Assembly: GCA_016208345.1 (NCBI GenBank)
Contig: JACQYG010000168.1
Coordinates: 1 to 6,234, forward strand
DNA: 6,234 nt
DNA from: Chloroflexota bacterium
GTDB taxonomy: Bacteria > Chloroflexota > DTOL01 > JACQYG01
Direction: 5' to 3'
The translations under genes were made by a program, and so were the position numbers. This document shows, one piece after another, positions 1 through 5,121 of the stretch. The stretch's first letter is position 1. Each line of letters opens with the position of its first letter. A model generated the notes under the pieces. It worked only from the letters and a program-made list of their open reading frames with translations. It made no database searches and was not told the origin of the DNA.

Positions 1-987
1 ATGGCGGAATACCACCGCCAGGGAGAGAACGAACAGGGCCACCGGCACGGCGCCCAACTGAAAGGACATCCCGTCCTTGGGCCCCGGAACGCTTTCGCCG
101 AAGCCCCAGAACTGCGAGAAGAGCTGGAAAAACTCCACGAAATGGTTGCGATAGTCGTAGTAGGCAGTTTCCCACTGCTGGGTGTTGACGAATTGGAACT
201 CGAATACCAGAGGCAAGAGCCCAATGGCCGATAGGCCAAAGCCCAGGAGCACCGCCGCCAGAGCCAACGCGCCTTTCCGGGAAGCGGCTGCTGCCAAGTC
301 TCCGGTATTAGTAAAGAAGTTTCGTCCATAGCGTCGTTGTCTCCACGCGTAAGCCAGGCTCAGGACTACCACGTACAGAGCCAGAAACCGCAGGAAGATC
401 ACGGCCATCGCATAATGGGTGAACACCAGGGCAGCCACGGTCAAGGCGCCGAAGATCAGAAACCTGGTCTTTTCCAGGACGATCAGGTCGAAAAAGGCCC
501 AGAGCGCCAGCGGAAACCAGACGAAGGCGAAGGACTCGGCCAAGGCCCCGCGCACGTATACGTCCACCAGCCGGTAGGGAACGTAGGTGTAGGCCACCGC
601 GGCCACCAGGGCGCCCTTTCGACCCAGAAATCGCTTGGCGGCCAGGTACATGGACAGGGCCGAGAGGAGAAATCCCAGGCCGAACACGATCTTGACCGCC
701 TCCACGTAGCCCAGGCCCACGAGATGAACGGCCTCAGCCAGATAGTAGACGCCCGGGGAATAGATGTTGAAGATGGGATAGCCATAGCCAAAGGCAAAAT
801 CCGGCGCCCAACGAGGGTACCAGATGCCATCTTGGAAGATACGATCGAATTCTAGGAGGAAGTAGACGCTGTGGCGGGCATCGTGGGCGCCCCAGAAGTA
901 CCCTGGGTGGAATAGCGGGGCTACGGCGAACACGCACAAGACGACAGCCATAAGGCAGTGGCCGTCCAGGCGAAACTTGTTTACCAC
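1..987 (-). CDS. PTPS-related polytopic membrane protein, N-terminal part (3' end beyond the window)
   Basis: The reading frame is open from GTG at 987 to the left edge (329 codons) with no stop, so the C-terminus is missing. The translation has a basic N-terminus (VNKFRLDG), then a hydrophobic helix at residues 12-26. A conserved block follows: HDARH (35-39), FDRIFQDGIWYPRW (47-60), GYGYP (67-71) and a YSPGVYYL stretch (76-83). Several more membrane helices come after it. This block is typical of the membrane family named '6-pyruvoyl-tetrahydropterin synthase-related' (PF10131), which is common in Chloroflexota. Despite that name the family resembles GT-C/YfhO-type membrane glycosyltransferases, and no pterin enzyme activity should be assumed. 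The start is uncertain. GTG at 987 leaves 5 nt after the rex stop. TTG at 996 would overlap the rex stop codon. ATG at 951 would cut off the basic N-terminus. No candidate has a strong Shine-Dalgarno. The position suggests co-transcription with rex. Family call fairly sure; function unknown. Confidence 0.8.
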   Translation of the reverse strand, partial: MVNKFRLDGHCLMAVVLCVFAVAPLFHPGYFWGAHDARHSVYFLLEFDRIFQDGIWYPRWAPDFAFGYGYPIFNIYSPGVYYLAEAVHLVGLGYVEAVKIVFGLGFLLSALSMYLAAKRFLGRKGALVAAVAYTYVPYRLVDVYVRGALAESFAFVWFPLALWAFFDLIVLEKTRFLIFGALTVAALVFTHYAMAVIFLRFLALYVVVLSLAYAWRQRRYGRNFFTNTGDLAAAASRKGALALAAVLLGFGLSAIGLLPLVFEFQFVNTQQWETAYYDYRNHFVEFFQLFSQFWGFGESVPGPKDGMSFQLGAVPVALFVLSLAVVFRH

Positions 988-992
988 CTTTC

Positions 993-1619
993 TCAACCTG
1001 ATTTCAGGTGGTAGGTCATGCTCTGTAGCAGGACCACCGGATCGATGTAGCGCACCCTCACTCCCTTGGGTACATGGAGATTAATGGGGGCGTAGTTCAA
1101 GATGCCCCGAATGCCGCACTCCACCAGGTAGTCCGTAACCTCCTGTGCCTTGGCAGCAGGCACGGCCACGATGCCCAGTCGCAGTCTCAACCCCTTGACT
1201 ACCATGGGCAGGGCCTCCATGCCCAGGATCTCCAGTTCGCCTACCTGCTGGCCAATCTTGCGTGGATCGTTATCGAAAAGCGCGGCGATCTTGAAGCCCC
1301 GCTTCCCGAACCCGCCGTACCGGGCGATGGCATGTCCCAGGTCACCGACCCCTACCAGGGCCACCAACCATTCCCGCTCCACGCCCAATATCTGCCGCAG
1401 TTGGCTCAGCAGATATTTCACGTCATAGCCGGTGCCCTGCTTGCCGAACTCACCGAAATAGGAGAGGTCCTTGCGAATCTGTGCCGGGCTCATGCCCAGG
1501 TTTGCGCCCAGTTCCTGGGAAGACACCGTCTGGACGTTCTCCTCTACCAGCCAGCTTAGAGTTCGCGCGTACAGCGGTAACCTGCGAACCACGATCTCCG
1601 GGATCTCTGGAGTGTTCAT
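993..1619 (-). CDS. rex: Redox-sensing transcriptional repressor Rex
   Basis: Rex is a cytoplasmic homodimeric repressor. It releases its operators when NADH rises relative to NAD+, and usually controls respiratory and fermentative genes. The 208-residue length is normal for the family. Residues 1-75 form the winged-helix domain. Its recognition region SSQELGANLGMSPAQIRKDL (33-52) and the YFGEFGKQGTGYDV stretch (54-67) are Rex signatures. The Rossmann domain follows, with the glycine-rich loop GVGDLG (90-95), FDNDPRKIG (115-123) and GIVAVP (149-154). Next come the NYAP segment (175-178) and a C-terminal YIDPVVLLQSMTYHL helix (191-205), matching the domain-swapped tail of the family. Residue 93 of the loop is Asp, where many homologues have Asn. 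The start is supported by an AGGAGG four nt upstream. An inverted repeat just upstream of that site is a candidate autoregulatory element. I see no canonical TTGTGAAnnnnTTCACAA operator in the window. Confidence 0.97.
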   Translation of the reverse strand: MNTPEIPEIVVRRLPLYARTLSWLVEENVQTVSSQELGANLGMSPAQIRKDLSYFGEFGKQGTGYDVKYLLSQLRQILGVEREWLVALVGVGDLGHAIARYGGFGKRGFKIAALFDNDPRKIGQQVGELEILGMEALPMVVKGLRLRLGIVAVPAAKAQEVTDYLVECGIRGILNYAPINLHVPKGVRVRYIDPVVLLQSMTYHLKSG

Positions 1620-1622
1620 GCA

Positions 1623-1630
1623 CCCTCCTT
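1623..1630 (-). promoter_or_regulatory. Shine-Dalgarno site of rex
   Basis: The minus strand reads AAGGAGGG just before TGC-ATG. The AGGAGG core ends 4 nt before the start codon, which is short but workable, and it fixes the rex start at 1619. The site abuts the 27-bp inverted repeat, so folding or protein binding there could affect translation or transcription of rex. Confidence 0.75.
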
Positions 1631-1633
1631 TTT

Positions 1634-1660
1634 CTAGTAAAGAAAAGGCTTCTCTACTAG
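1634..1660. repeat. 27-bp inverted repeat in the rex leader (11-5-11)
   Basis: On the minus strand the arms are CTAGTAGAGAA and TTCTTTACTAG, separated by GCCTT. Ten of 11 positions pair, and the eleventh would be a G-U wobble in RNA. It lies between the menG stop and the rex Shine-Dalgarno. There is no T-run directly after it on either strand, so it does not look like an intrinsic terminator. It could be an operator, for example for Rex autoregulation, or a leader hairpin. Each arm is a copy of the AGTAAAGAA motif found elsewhere in the window. The dyad is directly visible; its role is inferred. Confidence 0.7.
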
Positions 1661-1662
1661 TT

Positions 1663-1688
1663 AAAAATGCTCCCTGAGGCCCCTCGGG
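1663..1688 (-). terminator. Weak candidate intrinsic terminator after menG
   Basis: Right after the menG stop the minus strand reads CCCGAG, GGGC, CTC, A, GGG, then AGCATTTTT. This can fold into a short six-pair GC stem with a bulged A, followed a few bases later by five T residues. The stem is short and interrupted, so read-through from menG into rex is quite possible. Confidence 0.3.
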
Positions 1689-2399
1689 CTACTTGGTCCC
1701 TGTATGTACCGCCACTGCTCCTAGAGATAAGAGCCGGTAAGTGACCGCCCGTAAACCTGCCTCCTCCATCAGTGTCTTCAAGGTTACTGGGGCCGGAAAG
1801 TTGGTTGCTGAATTCGGCAGATAGGAATAGGCGCCGGGGTTGCCCGCCACGATCCGTCCAAGCAAGGGCACCAGGCGATAGAAATACAGATGATGACACA
1901 AGCGCAAGACACCTCGGCGCGGTCGACAAACCTCCAGGCACACCACTTTTCCACCAGGCTTCGCCACGCGGCGCATCTCGAGCATTGCCTGAGGGATACT
2001 GGTCACATTGCGCAGGGTGAAGGCATTGGTTACGCCGTCGAATTGATCGTCGCCGAAAGGCAGCCTCAGAGCGTCGCCCAGCACGAAGACCACGCGATTC
2101 TTTTCCAGTAAAGAAACTTTGGCTTGACCCTGGGCCAGCATGGGTTGACAGAAGTCCAGGCCAACGACCAGACTCGTTCTCTCTTCCCGGCCTAAAGCCA
2201 AAGCCAGGTCTCCGGTCCCGGTACCCACGTCCAGAGCCCTGCCTCCAGGAGGCAGGGCCACCTGGCTGGCCGCGAAGCGCCGCCAGCCCTGATCGCGCCC
2301 GAGGGTCATGAGCCGGTTCATCAGATCGTAGCGCCCGGCGATCTGGGCGAACATGGCCTCCACGAACCTGGCTCTGGGCTGACCACTTAGCTGAGCCAT
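1689..2399 (-). CDS. menG: Demethylmenaquinone methyltransferase (UbiE/MenG family)
   Basis: This cytoplasmic, class I SAM-dependent enzyme methylates demethylmenaquinone to menaquinone, the last step of menaquinone synthesis. A dual role in ubiquinone synthesis is unlikely if the host is Chloroflexota. The protein has 236 residues, normal for the family. The N-terminal FVEAMFAQIAGRYDLMNRL (12-30) is the UbiE/COQ5 signature. The SAM-binding motif I is LDVGTGTGDLAL (56-67), the acidic strand end is GLDF (80-83), and GDALRLPF is at 108-115. NAFTLRNV (125-132) corresponds to the family's AFGLRNV, with Thr for Gly. The RVAKPGG segment and the late YSYLPNSATNFP segment are also present. I chose ATG 2399, 11 nt after the permease stop. 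A TTG at 2438 in the same frame would add 13 residues that do not look like the family and would overlap the permease gene. The Shine-Dalgarno is weak (TAGGG). It shares an operon with the importer. Confidence 0.93.
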   Translation of the reverse strand: MAQLSGQPRARFVEAMFAQIAGRYDLMNRLMTLGRDQGWRRFAASQVALPPGGRALDVGTGTGDLALALGREERTSLVVGLDFCQPMLAQGQAKVSLLEKNRVVFVLGDALRLPFGDDQFDGVTNAFTLRNVTSIPQAMLEMRRVAKPGGKVVCLEVCRPRRGVLRLCHHLYFYRLVPLLGRIVAGNPGAYSYLPNSATNFPAPVTLKTLMEEAGLRAVTYRLLSLGAVAVHTGTK

Positions 2400-2410
2400 G
2401 TATCCGTACC

Positions 2411-3154
2411 CTATTTGCCCAACTGGACCCAGCCGCAAAGACGTCGTTCCAGCCAGTCCAGCGCCAGGTAGATGGCAAAGCCCAACAGGCTCATGGCCAT
2501 GACCCCACTGTACATCTCGGGGTAGGCTAGCCTTCCCCAGCCCTCCACCAGGATATAGTATCCCAATCCGGAGTTAGTGGCAAAGGACTCGGCGAAGAAG
2601 AGAACCGCCACGGCCGTCCCCGTGCTCACCCGTAAAGCGGTCAGGATAGCCGGCAAGCAGGCAGGCAGGTACACGTAGCGCAGCAGTTGCCGCCGCCTGG
2701 CCCCCAATGATCGCACCGAGTAGATGAGCTCTGGTCGCACGCCGCTGGAAGCATCGCGCACCACCACCAGAACCTGAAAGAACAAGATCAGCGCGATGAT
2801 GAAGATCTTCGAGCTCTCGCCTATCCCCAGGAAGAGCAACACAATGGGAAGGAGGACGATCTTGGGAATCGGGTAGGTGATGTAAATTAACGGCGCTGCC
2901 ACCACATCCAATCGTTTGATCTGGCCCAGTACGAGCCCTATGGGGGCGGCCAGGCCCACGGCGATCAGGATGCTGGCAATGACCCTCCAGGCGCTCACCG
3001 CGGTATGCCAAAGAAGACCCCGGGGCAGAGCCTGCACAAAGGCAGCCAGGACCGCCAGTGGGCCCGGCAATACCGGGGCCTGCACGGCCAGGGCCGCCAC
3101 CTGCCAGGCCAGGAACAGGGATAGCGTCGCCAGGGCTCCTTCAGCCTTGCCCAT
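2411..3154 (-). CDS. ABC importer permease, SsuC/TauC-like
   Basis: This is the inner-membrane permease subunit of a nitrate/sulfonate/taurine/thiamine-precursor type importer (BPD_transp_1 family); two copies usually pair with two ATPase subunits. It has 247 residues, a usual length, and about six hydrophobic helices. Conserved landmarks include the YPIPKIVLLPIVLLFLGIGE block after the second to third helix. The cytoplasmic coupling (EAA-type) loop SVRSLGARRRQLLRYVYLP is followed by ACLPAILTALRVSTGTA. The C-terminal FAESFATNSGLGYYI stretch is typical of SsuC-like proteins. The ATG at 3154 lies inside the end of the ATPase gene (14-bp overlap). It is supported by GGAGAGGG (3164-3171) with a 9-nt spacer, so the two genes are translationally linked. 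Family assignment is firm; the substrate cannot be read from the sequence. Confidence 0.93.
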   Translation of the reverse strand: MGKAEGALATLSLFLAWQVAALAVQAPVLPGPLAVLAAFVQALPRGLLWHTAVSAWRVIASILIAVGLAAPIGLVLGQIKRLDVVAAPLIYITYPIPKIVLLPIVLLFLGIGESSKIFIIALILFFQVLVVVRDASSGVRPELIYSVRSLGARRRQLLRYVYLPACLPAILTALRVSTGTAVAVLFFAESFATNSGLGYYILVEGWGRLAYPEMYSGVMAMSLLGFAIYLALDWLERRLCGWVQLGK

Positions 3155-3893
3155 CGTGCCCGACCCTCTCCACCGTTTGTCGCACCCTTTCGCAGGTCCG
3201 ATAAAACTCAGGTTGGCCTCGGTAGCGCAACTGACCAGCGAGGGGGTTATCGATGACGGTGCCCTGGGTTATCGGGGGCAGCGGCAGCACCAGGATGCGC
3301 TTGCCCAGGAATACGGCCTCCTCGATGCTGTGGGTGACCAGCACGCTGGTGAGGATCGATTCGATGCCCAGCTCGATCACCATGTTCTGAAGCCCCTCTC
3401 GGGTCAAAGCGTCCAACGATGAGAATGGCTCATCCATTAGCAAGAGATCGGGCTCCAGGGCCAGGGTGCGCGCCACGGCTGCCCTCTGCCGCTGGCCGCC
3501 GGAAAGCTGGCTCGGGTATTGGGCAGACACGCCGGCGATGTCCAGCCGTGCCAGCCACTGTGTCACTATAGCCTGGCGCTGGGGCTCCCGGACACCCCGG
3601 ATTGTCAGGCCCAAGGCTGTGTTCTGGTGTACCGTAGCCCACGGCAAGAGGCCGTAGTCTTGCAAGATCAGCCCGGTCTGGCGTCGGGGCCGGCGCACCA
3701 TCTGGCCGTTGACCAGCACCGCTCCCTCCTGTGGCAAGCGCAGGCCAGCCAGGAGATAGAGCAGCGTCGTCTTGCCGCAGCCCGAGGGGCCAATAATGGC
3801 CCACGACTCGCCCTTTTCCACCTGCCAGGAGAAGCTCTGAAAGATCACCTCCTTGCCAGGATAGGCGAAGCTGACGTTCTCCACTCGGATCAT
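3141..3893 (-). CDS. ABC importer ATP-binding subunit, SsuB/TauB-like
   Basis: This cytoplasmic ATPase powers the importer encoded on either side of it. All ABC motifs are intact in the 250-residue product: Walker A GPSGCGKTT (35-43), Q-loop Gln78 in LILQDYGLLPW (75-85), and signature LSGGQRQR (130-137). Walker B LLLMDEP (150-156) contains the catalytic Glu155, the D-loop is SSLD (158-161), and the H-loop is His188 in VTHSIEEA. The LPW sequence after the Q-loop and the HSIEEAVFLG stretch are typical of the nitrate/sulfonate/taurine subfamily. The ATG at 3893 comes 3 nt after the stop of the substrate-binding protein gene, with only a poor Shine-Dalgarno, which suggests coupling. The 3' end overlaps the permease start by 14 bp. 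Confidence 0.95.
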   Translation of the reverse strand: MIRVENVSFAYPGKEVIFQSFSWQVEKGESWAIIGPSGCGKTTLLYLLAGLRLPQEGAVLVNGQMVRRPRRQTGLILQDYGLLPWATVHQNTALGLTIRGVREPQRQAIVTQWLARLDIAGVSAQYPSQLSGGQRQRAAVARTLALEPDLLLMDEPFSSLDALTREGLQNMVIELGIESILTSVLVTHSIEEAVFLGKRILVLPLPPITQGTVIDNPLAGQLRYRGQPEFYRTCERVRQTVERVGHDGQG

Positions 3894-3896
3894 AGG

Positions 3897-4889
3897 TCAC
3901 GGCCTGGGTAGGAAGCCCGGTTCCACAAGCACTTTGTAAGACAGTTCGCCGGCCAGGAGTTTCCGGCCAGCCAACCACCTGGTCACCGCAGCCACCTCGC
4001 CTTCAGAGGGGACCGCGGCTCCAGGGAAGACCGGAACCTTGAAGCTGTCTTTCAGCGAGGGGGGGACCTTGCCCTTGTCGACCATCAGGGCTCGATAGTT
4101 CTCCGGCCTGGAGTTTATCGCTCCCGTCGCCTGCTCGTAGGCGACCAGAAACCTCCTCACTGCGTCCGGTTTCCGGCGGAGCGCCACCTGGCTGAACCGT
4201 ACCACGCTCTGCCCAATACCGCTTTTAGCATCGTCGATCACCAGGGAAGCACCCTGTTCCAGGGCCAGAGTGGCAAATGGTTCGGGCAAGGTGGCTGCCT
4301 TCACCTGGCCCTTGGCCAGCATCTCCATACGAATGGGTATCTTGGTCACCTCGGTTTTCTGGATCTCGGCTGGAGCAAGCCCTCCTCCCGCCAGCAACTG
4401 GTCAGTCACATACTCGATCACCGTATTGGTGGAAATGGCCACCTCCACGTTCCGGAGGTCGCTTACCGTCTGGATCCTCAAGCCCGGGGCAGCCAGAACG
4501 GCGAACATACGTTGCTCCGGGGTGGTCTTCATGGCGACGCGCACCACCTTTGCTCTCTCCTGATCTTTGTTAAAGAGAGCGGTGGCAACGAGATCGCTGA
4601 TGTCACCATCGAGCTGGCCAGCCTGCAAAGCTGCATCCCGCTCCAGGGCGCTGGCGAAAGGGACTATCTCCACCCCGACGCCCTGCCGGGCGAAGAAGCC
4701 TTCTTTCTCCGCCACGTAGACTGGCAGGGCGTCCAGTATGGGCAGGGTGCCGAACCTAAGGGATTGAGTTTCAACCGGAACGGGGCCACAGGCAATCACC
4801 ATCGCTGACAAGAGAAGAAAAAACGCGGAGGAAAAGAAAAAGCGGACACTAGCCAGTGGCATTTCCCTGAAGATTAGAGGTCTACGCAC
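3897..4889 (-). CDS. ABC importer substrate-binding lipoprotein, NMT1/THI5-SsuA-like
   Basis: This is probably a membrane-anchored lipoprotein that captures the ligand outside the membrane for the adjacent ATPase and permease. From GTG 4889 the product has 330 residues. An N-terminal stretch RRPLIFR leads into a hydrophobic signal segment and a lipobox ending VIAC, with the acylated Cys at 34. The mature part has the NMT1/SsuA-like pattern: LRFGTLPILDALPVYVAEKEGFFARQ in pieces at its start, the AGQLDGDISDLVA region, the AISTNTVIEYV hinge strand and ATLPEPFATLALEQG in the second lobe. Ligands in this fold include sulfonates, taurine, nitrate, pyrimidine precursors and phthalate-like aromatics; none can be chosen here. 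For the start, AGGAGG directly abuts the ATG at 4898 (no spacer) but lies 9 nt before GTG 4889, so GTG is preferred. ATG 4862 is a third option that still keeps the signal peptide. Confidence 0.9.
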   Translation of the reverse strand: MRRPLIFREMPLASVRFFFSSAFFLLLSAMVIACGPVPVETQSLRFGTLPILDALPVYVAEKEGFFARQGVGVEIVPFASALERDAALQAGQLDGDISDLVATALFNKDQERAKVVRVAMKTTPEQRMFAVLAAPGLRIQTVSDLRNVEVAISTNTVIEYVTDQLLAGGGLAPAEIQKTEVTKIPIRMEMLAKGQVKAATLPEPFATLALEQGASLVIDDAKSGIGQSVVRFSQVALRRKPDAVRRFLVAYEQATGAINSRPENYRALMVDKGKVPPSLKDSFKVPVFPGAAVPSEGEVAAVTRWLAGRKLLAGELSYKVLVEPGFLPRP

Positions 4890-4898
4890 AATTGCCAT

Positions 4899-4905
4899 CC
4901 TCCTC
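4899..4905 (-). promoter_or_regulatory. Shine-Dalgarno that decides the lipoprotein start
   Basis: The minus strand reads GAGGAGG immediately followed by ATGGCAATT and then GTG. A strong site with zero spacing cannot serve the first ATG well, but it is ideally placed (9 nt) for the GTG at 4889. This is the only strong ribosome site near the start of the gene. Confidence 0.65.
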
Positions 4906-4925
4906 GTGACGTTTTGTACTATTGC

Positions 4926-4954
4926 ATTTTAGGGCATCACTGGGGCAAAGTCAA
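4926..4954 (-). promoter_or_regulatory. Sigma-70-type promoter of the ABC-menG operon
   Basis: On the minus strand TTGACT (4954-4949) and TAAAAT (4931-4926) are separated by exactly 17 bp. Each differs from the bacterial consensus by one base. Transcription should begin near 4919, giving a leader of about 30 nt that ends in the strong Shine-Dalgarno. The short leader leaves no room for a riboswitch. Confidence 0.7.
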
Positions 4955-4957
4955 GGT

Positions 4958-4975
4958 TTCCGTTGGGTTTCGGAA
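4958..4975. promoter_or_regulatory. Small dyad just upstream of the -35 box
   Basis: TTCCG (4958-4962) and CGGAA (4971-4975) are perfect inverted arms with an 8-bp spacer, 3 bp from the -35 hexamer. The position suits a regulator contacting RNA polymerase. The arms are short, so chance is a real alternative. Confidence 0.25.
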
Positions 4976-5006
4976 TGATGAGCGAGCACGAGGGATAGGG
5001 GAGGCA

Positions 5007-5072
5007 TTCTTTACTAGAGCTAACGCACTAAATGCTTTTACATTGTCATTGCGCGCCCGGTTTGGTAAAGAA
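5007..5072. repeat. 66-bp segment bounded by inverted TTCTTTAC/GTAAAGAA ends
   Basis: TTCTTTACTAG (5007-5017) faces TTGGTAAAGAA (5062-5072). The outer 8 bp match perfectly as inverted arms, and 9 of 11 positions match overall. Inside the segment is CATTGTCATTGCGCGCCCGG, reminiscent of the GTCATTGCGAG-type palindromic repeats seen in intergenic DNA of many bacteria; that resemblance is from memory. It may be a small non-coding repeat element or a pair of protein-binding sites upstream of the ABC promoter. Confidence 0.45.
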
Positions 5073-5084
5073 GGCCAGGTGGTT

Positions 5085-5121
5085 GGGCACTTGGGCCGGC
5101 TTTGGGAGGTACGGCGTGCCC
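5085..5121 (-). terminator. GC-rich hairpin after the DUF2207 stop codon
   Basis: Starting at the base after the stop codon, GGGCAC pairs with GTGCCC (5116-5121 with 5085-5090). Nested inside, GCCG pairs with CGGC (5112-5115 with 5095-5098), with a 4-nt bulge on one side. No T-run follows, so this is at best a non-classical terminator or a 3'-end stabilising hairpin. Confidence 0.3.

Noticed and set aside
337..855. Long plus-strand open frame (172 codons) opposite the PTPS-related gene
   Set aside because: The predicted protein is Gln/His/Gly-rich with no family resemblance. It mirrors a well-supported membrane protein on the other strand in GC-rich DNA, so it is an antisense shadow.
1620..1688. 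Canonical Rex operator in the rex leader or ABC promoter
   Set aside because: No TTGTGAA/TTCACAA half-site pair is present in either intergenic region; only the unrelated CTAGTAAAGAA dyad is seen.
2400..2438. TTG 2438 as the menG start
   Set aside because: It would add 13 residues not seen in the family and run into the permease gene. ATG 2399 gives the normal UbiE N-terminus.
1657..2478. 273-codon minus-strand frame overlapping menG
   Set aside because: It is longer than menG, but its translation is low-information Arg/Gly/Ser-rich sequence. The menG frame carries all UbiE motifs.
4899..5121. Riboswitch (for example TPP) in front of the ABC operon
   Set aside because: The inferred transcript start leaves only about 30 nt of leader, and I see no THI-box-like conserved segments in the gap.
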